Origin: Cavia porcellus
Lineage: Eukaryota; Chordata; Mammalia; Rodentia; Caviidae
Length of the DNA stretch: 64,000 nt
Assembly (NCBI RefSeq): GCF_034190915.1
Contig: NW_026947514.1
Location: forward strand, 620,001-684,000
Direction: 5' to 3'
Shown: in pieces, positions 58,830 to 64,000 of the stretch
How the letters are laid out: the number at the start of each line of letters is the position of its first letter
Numbering within the stretch: position 1 is the stretch's first letter
Program-made: the position numbers and the translations under genes
The notes under the pieces: generated by a model
The model's input: only the letters and a program-made list of their open reading frames with translations
Database searches by the model: none
Told to the model about the DNA's origin: nothing

Positions 58830-59768
58830 GTCCTCTCGGGCCGCGCAGTTCCGGGCCTTCTCACAGCCAGCCCAAGCAGAACAGGCCCAGCCCGGGCCAC
58901 GGAGCTTCCCCCTCTCGTGCCACTGGCTCAGAGTGAGGGCCCTGAGAGTTAGCCCTGTCCGTCTGCCAGCGTATGCCCCACCTCAGGCCCACACTCCTAG
59001 CCTCCTGCAGTCCACTGGAGCTGCCCAGCTGCCCTGCAGTCACACCCCGGCTTGGGAAGGGAGCGCCAGGCCCTCTCATCCACCCTCATTTCGCAGTGAG
59101 GCTTCCACGCCTCCACCCTCCGGACTCCTTGAGCCTTGTCCTTGTGTGAATTACCCAGTCCTTACCCATCTATTGCCAAGGCACTGAAAATTTTGATTTT
59201 AAAATGACAAGATGAGATCATTCTCTGCATTGGGACCGCAGCCACTCCACCCCCACTTCCGGAGTGACAGAGTGGCCTGGCAGCGCCCAGGGGGCCCCTG
59301 CCATCAGACTGCTCAGGACTAGGTCTTGGCTCTACCCCTGGCGCCAGCAGTGGCCCTGCAGCTGTCTGGCTTTGCAGTGAGCTTCAGCTTACCTCATCAT
59401 GTCCTGCTGTCTGTCCATCTCCAGTGGTCAGCTCCCCCTGCCCACTGTCCTCGTTGTCCTGGAGCCCCAGGCAGTGAAATGTCCTTGTGTACAGGGAGGG
59501 GAACCGAGGTCCTGACCCACGGGGAGATGGGGAGTGGGGCTGGAGCCGCTTTCCCAGCTGTCAGCAACTCGGCACCTGCCTGCTCCAGCCCTGTCTAGGC
59601 CTCAGATCAGGTGTCAGAGGAAATGACCCAGGAGCCAAGCAGCAGCCGTAGGATCCAGGTCTCAGCCCGGGGACCCTGACTGGGATGACCTGCATTTCCC
59701 AGCATGACAGCTGAGGGTCACGCCTCAGAGATGTCTGCACCCTCTTCCCCAGGAGCTAAGAAGGAAAT

Positions 59769-59917
59769 GGGGCCAGGTGTTGTGCACACCTGGAATCCCA
59801 GCACTTGAGAGGTTGAGATAGGAGGATTGCTGCAAGTTCAAGGCCAGTCTGGGCTCCATAGTTCAAGGCCAGCAGCAAGACCCTGTCTCAAAAGCAAAAC
59901 CAAACAAACAAAAAATG
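59769..59917 (+). repeat. B1 SINE
   Basis: 'GCACACCTGGAATCCCAGCA', 'TTGAGATAGGAGGATTGC' and 'GACCCTGTCTCAAAAGC' with an A-rich tail. Confidence 0.93.
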
Positions 59918-62715
59918 GAAGGTCAGAGTCATAGTTGGGAAACACAAACAGGTTGGAGATTCGGGGCAGGAGCCAAGTGGTGCTGACACCCAGAAGCAAG
60001 GTAGACAAGGAGACTGGGCTCCCTCGAGGCATCCAACACTTGGTTAATGTGCCTGGGTGATCTCTGGTGACCCCACTGAGGAAAGCTAGAGGGACCCTGT
60101 CTTCAGTGCCCAGCCCAGCCTGCAGGAGGGTGTGGCCCCTGTCAGGCTTCAGGGTGGTACAGCCACACAGGATGCAACCCCAGGGCTGGCCACCAGGGGC
60201 TCCCCTAGGGGCCTGACTGCAGAGGGAGCAGCTGCTCAAGCAGAATTGGTGCCACCTGCTGGGGGGGAGTGGGCCCGATGGAGTTGGTCCCCATCAAAAC
60301 CAGGGTGTGGCAGACACAGCCATGAACCCCAGAGGCCATGAAGGGATGTTGTGCAGTGCCTCAGGAGGAGGAGGAGGAGCCCAGGTGACCCTCCCAGGTT
60401 GCCCTCCAACATCAGTGTCCGCACAGCCCCAACCCTGCAGTGTTCTGTCTCAGGACTTCCCTGCCCAGTCTCAGGAGGAAGGCAGTTTAGGTCCTAGGTG
60501 CTGTTCTGCAAAAGCATGAGATATCCTCACACTCCGCATCCCCAGGATCCTGGGACCCCAGTCCCCTGCCTCTGTCAGCCTGTGATGTCTGAGCAGCAGG
60601 ACCAGCCCCAGAGCCAGCGGAGCCCACTTCACAGGGGTGGCTCAGACACAGGGACAAAAGGCAGAATGCGGCCCCCCGATATGCCTCCCATATTGGGGCC
60701 CAGCTCCCAGATCCCAGTCATGTGTTGGGCTGTGGGCTGCGCTCAGAACTGGCACAGCACTCAGTGCTGGCTTGGGAAGGCGGTCGAGGCAAGGCCATTG
60801 TAGACAGGAAGGGAGAAGAAGCTGTCCTAGGCCCTTGGCCAGTAGGATGGAGCCCTCCAGTTGCCCCTGGGTAAGGGAAGGGGACCTACCCTGCCCATCA
60901 TGCCCCTCTAGCAGACTGTGGCAGGCAGGGCAGGGCTGAGGCTATTTTTGCTGTGCTGCTGCAGTACCACAAGGAAGCATCAATCATTGATGTTGTGGGC
61001 ATCCCAGCCTGCTTCGAGGAGAGTGCGGGAGAGCGGGTGGGGAGGTGGGCAGGGTGAAATGGGCGCCTCAGCAGGCCCCGCCCATGCCTGCACCCCATCT
61101 GGGGAGGAAGAGTGTCAGGCACAGTGCTGAGAGCACTCCTCGGATGACATCTAGAGGAGTCGGGCCTCATATGCACTGGTGTGACCCTGACTCGGGTCCA
61201 TTTTTCCTTCGATGCAGGGGTGGGTGATGTTGATTCCTGAGCAACGCAGCATTGGCCATCCATAGCTCAACCTCTGTCCCTAGAGGGGGATGGGGAAATA
61301 GGCTGGAACTGAGCCATGGTGACAGAAATCTGGCAGCACAGGGCTCTGCGGCAGGAGATGAAGGTGGTCAGGCTTCTGCAGGGAGGAAGGACTGAGGATA
61401 GGGTGTCGCAGCCCCCCATTTTTCCCTGCTCCTGCTTGCAGCAATCTGATCCTGGAGCCTGGCAGAACAGGTTCTGGCTGGAGTTTGGGGGGCGGTGAAG
61501 GCCAGTTCCCCACCTGCCTGCAACCTGTCTGTCTGTGGGCTGGTCTTTCCAGAGATGTCTTGGTTGAGACAGAACCCACAGGGCCCCAGGAATACAGGGT
61601 GATCAGATGGGCCCCGTGGTGGAGAGCTTTCTGGGCAGTTCTCCAAGTGTCTGACCCATTTGGCCTGCAACCGGAGGGGGTTCCCAGATGCGCAGTAGAG
61701 GAAAAGCTTGGTTAGAGTCTTTAGCTTGCTGACCACGGCCCAACCCCTGGAGCAGAGGGACTCTGCCCACTCCCACCCTGAATCTGGGGGCTGCAGGTGA
61801 GCAGGCTTCATTAGGCCAGAGAGCAGCCTTCCCCAGGGGGCAGGGACACTGTCTCCACAGCATGACACCTGGGGAGCCCTCTCACACTTGGTTTCTGCCA
61901 GGGCAGCCTGGAGAGGAGCAGAGGTGGAGGAGCCCCAGGATTCAATCCCTGCCCCTCACTAGGGTCCATCCTCATCTTCCCTGCAAAGCTGACAGAGCCA
62001 CTTCACTTCAGCAGGGCCCAGGGGCTAAGTGACCTCATCAAGACTATCCACCTAGTGAAGGGGGGACAGGGATCTGGGTCTGTGTCCTTAGGTTCCACAA
62101 GACTTGCTCTCAGGCCTGTGCCCCCAGCTCACAAACCAGACTGAGGCACAGTGGATGAGCTGGCTGAGGTTCTGGCAGACCCAAGGGACAGGCATACACC
62201 GAGACACAGGGACACACACGCCTAGCCCCACAGGCACCTCTCCATACACCCAGGCCTATTCACCAGGGGGAGAGGTGAGACCCAGTATCCCTATCCGAAG
62301 AGGGCTGTGCCTGTCATGCCGCAGGAGGAGGCTGCCAGGCCTTTCCTGGCAGCTGCTCCAGTGTGTCTGACCTGCTGCTGGCACACTGCCTGACAGCTGC
62401 AGCCCAGCAAACAGGAACAGCCAGGCATGAGTCATTGGCCGGCTGGCTCACCTGCATGTCTGGGAGTGCAAGCACCTGGGTGCAAGTGCATGCAGGTCTG
62501 TGTCCTGGTGTGTCTGTCACTGCACGTGGGCCTAGGGTGTGTGCGTGTGGGACATCAACATTGACCTGTGATCTGTGATGGTGTGTGCTGTGGGCCTCTT
62601 CTGCTGCAGCCCAGCCTCTTTGTGCCCCTACTGCTCACAGGATGCCTCCACCCAGTGTTTCACCCCAAGAAAGGCATGTGTGTGTCCATCTGCCTGGCCT
62701 GAGCAGCACATTGCT

Positions 62716-62741
62716 GGGGTTAGGGTTAGGGTTGGGTTAGG
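62716..62741 (+). repeat. Short interstitial telomere-like array
   Basis: GGGGTTAGGGTTAGGGTTGG followed by GTTAGG: about four TTAGGG-type units, one with a missing A. Confidence 0.85.
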
Positions 62742-63499
62742 TCCTCTGTGGTGGCTGTCCGTTCTGGGTCTGTTACAGCTGTCTCCCCACCTGCTTGGCT
62801 GCAGGGCTCCACTCCACACTGGGGCTTCCTCCCCCAGGTTGGCACCAGCCAGGTGCCAGACCCTGGAGCCCTGGCCCCCTGCCTCTCCCTGATGTGCCCC
62901 TCTGTGTGGCACCCGAGTGATCCCAGAGAGGTTGCCAACCCAGACCCCCATACTAGGTTTCAGAGTGTCTAAGAACCTGCTACTTCCTCACCAGCTGGTG
63001 GTTTGGGTCAGGCAGTGCCCCCCTGCCCCAGCTGTCTCTGCGCCCCCAGACCTCAGCAGACCTCACCAAAGTGCCCTCAACAGCGCCCACCTCAGCTAGC
63101 TGCTTTCAGCCACACCACTGCACTCCCTGTCTGGAGTCCCCTTCCTGCCCTCAGCCTGAGTGTGGCTCACCCCAGAGGTTCCAACCCCCGGCCCCCAGCT
63201 CCTCAACTCTGCAGGCTTCCCTGGGTCCACCACAGCCCCCAGCTCCAAGGCAGGGCGAGTGGGGGCCTATTGTCTGACCATGTCTCCGTCTCCAGGCTCC
63301 TGACAAGAACAGACAAGGTGAATCTCGGCTGAGGTCGGACACTCTCTGCAGGCACCGCAGCTTCGCCCAGGGAACAAGGTCTTCACTGGACCAACTAGCC
63401 TGGCCTCACCTCTACAGACCCCTCGCCCCTTCCACCTTGCCCTAGTGAGCCCAGATCACATGTCATCACCTCCCTGGACTCCTGCACCCCACTGCGCCC

Positions 63500-63969
63500 C
63501 AGGTTAACATAAAAAAGGGCGGCCGGGCGCAGGATCTAGAGGTCCCTCCCGAGTTGATTTTCAGTGTGCTCCCCTGACCGAGGAAGGCAGGCGGGGGCTC
63601 GGAGCTGGCTGGAAGGACGCCCGGGGCCTGCGGGGCGCCTCCAGTGGCCGGAGGGGCGGGGCCCGGGTCGCTAGCAGGTGGCGTGGCTGGGGCGTGGCTT
63701 AGGGTCTGCGGCCGGGGGGCGGGGCGGGATGGGGCGGGGCCTCGGCCGGCGCAACCAATGGTCTGAATGAGGCTGGCGCGCGGGGGTCCGGGGCGGGTCC
63801 AGCGCGGGTCCGGGGCTGGAGTGCGGGCAGTGTCCGCAGTTCAAGGCTGGCGGCCCGCGGCAGCGCAGGGCATCGAGCCCGCGCCCGCCCGCCCGCACCC
63901 GAGAGCTGAAGCCGCCGGCGGGAGCGACTGGAGAGCCGGGCACCGAGGCCCGCACCGCCGGCCGCCGCG
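63500..63969 (+). promoter_or_regulatory. AHNAK2: CpG island promoter and 5' UTR of AHNAK2
   Basis: A TATA-like CATAAAAAAGGG lies at about 63,509. Dense GC boxes (GGGGCGGGG) cover 63,650-63,740, and a CCAAT box (CAACCAATGG) is at about 63,751. The region from about 63,780 to the ATG is very CpG-rich and probably 5' UTR. The start site is not directly visible. Confidence 0.7.
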
Positions 63970-64000
63970 ATGTGCGACTGCTTCCACGTAGTGCTGCCCA
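63970..64000 (+). CDS. AHNAK2: AHNAK2, first ten codons (cut by window end)
   Basis: The frame MCDCFHVVLP starts at an ATG in good context (GCCGCCGCGATGT, G at -3). It matches the conserved N-terminus of AHNAK2, a giant (over 5,000 residues in human) PDZ-containing scaffold protein that associates with costameres and the plasma membrane. Position, orientation and order next to CLBA1 match the human locus in reverse. Only ten codons are in the window, so the call rests on this short match plus synteny. Confidence 0.82.
   Translation, partial: MCDCFHVVLP

Larger units (their letters stand above)
57950..58900 (-). promoter_or_regulatory. CLBA1: CpG island promoter of CLBA1
   Basis: CpG- and GC-rich, starting at the CLBA1 first coding exon and extending upstream on the gene strand. 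It contains an X-box palindrome (GTTGCCTGGCAAC, 58,400-58,412), an ETS-like ACTTCCTG (about 58,428), and a CRE-like GTGACGCC (about 58,446), all within about 55 bases. That cluster is the likely core promoter. No TATA box was seen. Confidence 0.75.
58930..63480. other. Intergenic between CLBA1 and AHNAK2
   Basis: One B1 element and a short telomere-like array lie here. Open frames on either strand are short and unrecognised. Any upstream AHNAK2 non-coding exon cannot be told from this sequence. Confidence 0.5.

Noticed and set aside
57395..58900. A 501-codon open frame on the minus strand ending in CLBA1 exon 1
   Set aside because: Only residues after the CLBA1 start at 57,892 resemble a protein. 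The first two thirds translate the CpG-island promoter including the poly(C) run, and the end reads through the exon 1 donor into the intron.

Overview
This window is nuclear DNA from a mammal, almost certainly a rodent outside the mouse/rat group. Tail-bearing ID SINEs (derived from tRNA-Ala) and 7SL-derived B1 SINEs, some fused as B1-ID dimers, occur throughout on both strands. Genes have introns and sit behind CpG islands, and there are old L1 and MaLR-like remnants. The exact species cannot be fixed from sequence alone. The ID consensus seen here (GCGGCATAAGCGCCTGCC) suggests a hystricomorph- or beaver-like lineage, but that is a weak inference.

Gene content and order match the human 14q32.33 (mouse chr12) block in reverse orientation. 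From left to right: GPR132 (+; a short coding exon at 26.9 kb and the main exon at 30.0-31.1 kb), CDCA4 (+; CpG-island promoter and non-coding first exon at about 39.5 kb, single coding exon at 44.2-44.9 kb), CLBA1 (-; five coding exons from 57.9 kb down to 52.0 kb, rebuilt here with matching splice sites and phases) and the first ten codons of AHNAK2 (+; 63,970 to the window edge). JAG2, the next gene expected to the left of GPR132, is not seen, so the first 26 kb is intergenic or the GPR132 5' region. An orphan CpG island at 7.3-8.0 kb is the only promoter-like feature there.

Region by region: 1-26.8 kb is gene-poor, with SINEs, MIR traces, an antisense L1 block at 24.2-25.9 kb, simple repeats and a CpG island. 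26.8-31.1 kb is GPR132. 31.1-38.9 kb is intergenic and holds a complete solo LTR with a 5-bp target duplication. 38.9-46.3 kb is CDCA4. 46.3-51.5 kb is intergenic and holds a 14-bp minisatellite and a second complete solo LTR (IAP/ERVK-like, 6-bp target duplication). 51.5-58.9 kb is CLBA1 with its promoter. 58.9-63.5 kb is intergenic. 63.5-64 kb is the AHNAK2 promoter and start.

The genes do not form a pathway: GPR132 is a lipid/proton-responsive GPCR, CDCA4 a SERTA-domain transcription cofactor of the E2F/Rb axis, CLBA1 a clathrin-box trafficking protein and AHNAK2 a giant PDZ scaffold. I found no new biological system. The more interesting observations are regulatory (an RFX X-box in the CLBA1 promoter, a repeated GGCGCRAAG block and CHR-like site in the CDCA4 promoter, a GPR132 upstream ORF) and transposon-related (two intact solo LTRs, several ID insertions with clear target-site duplications).
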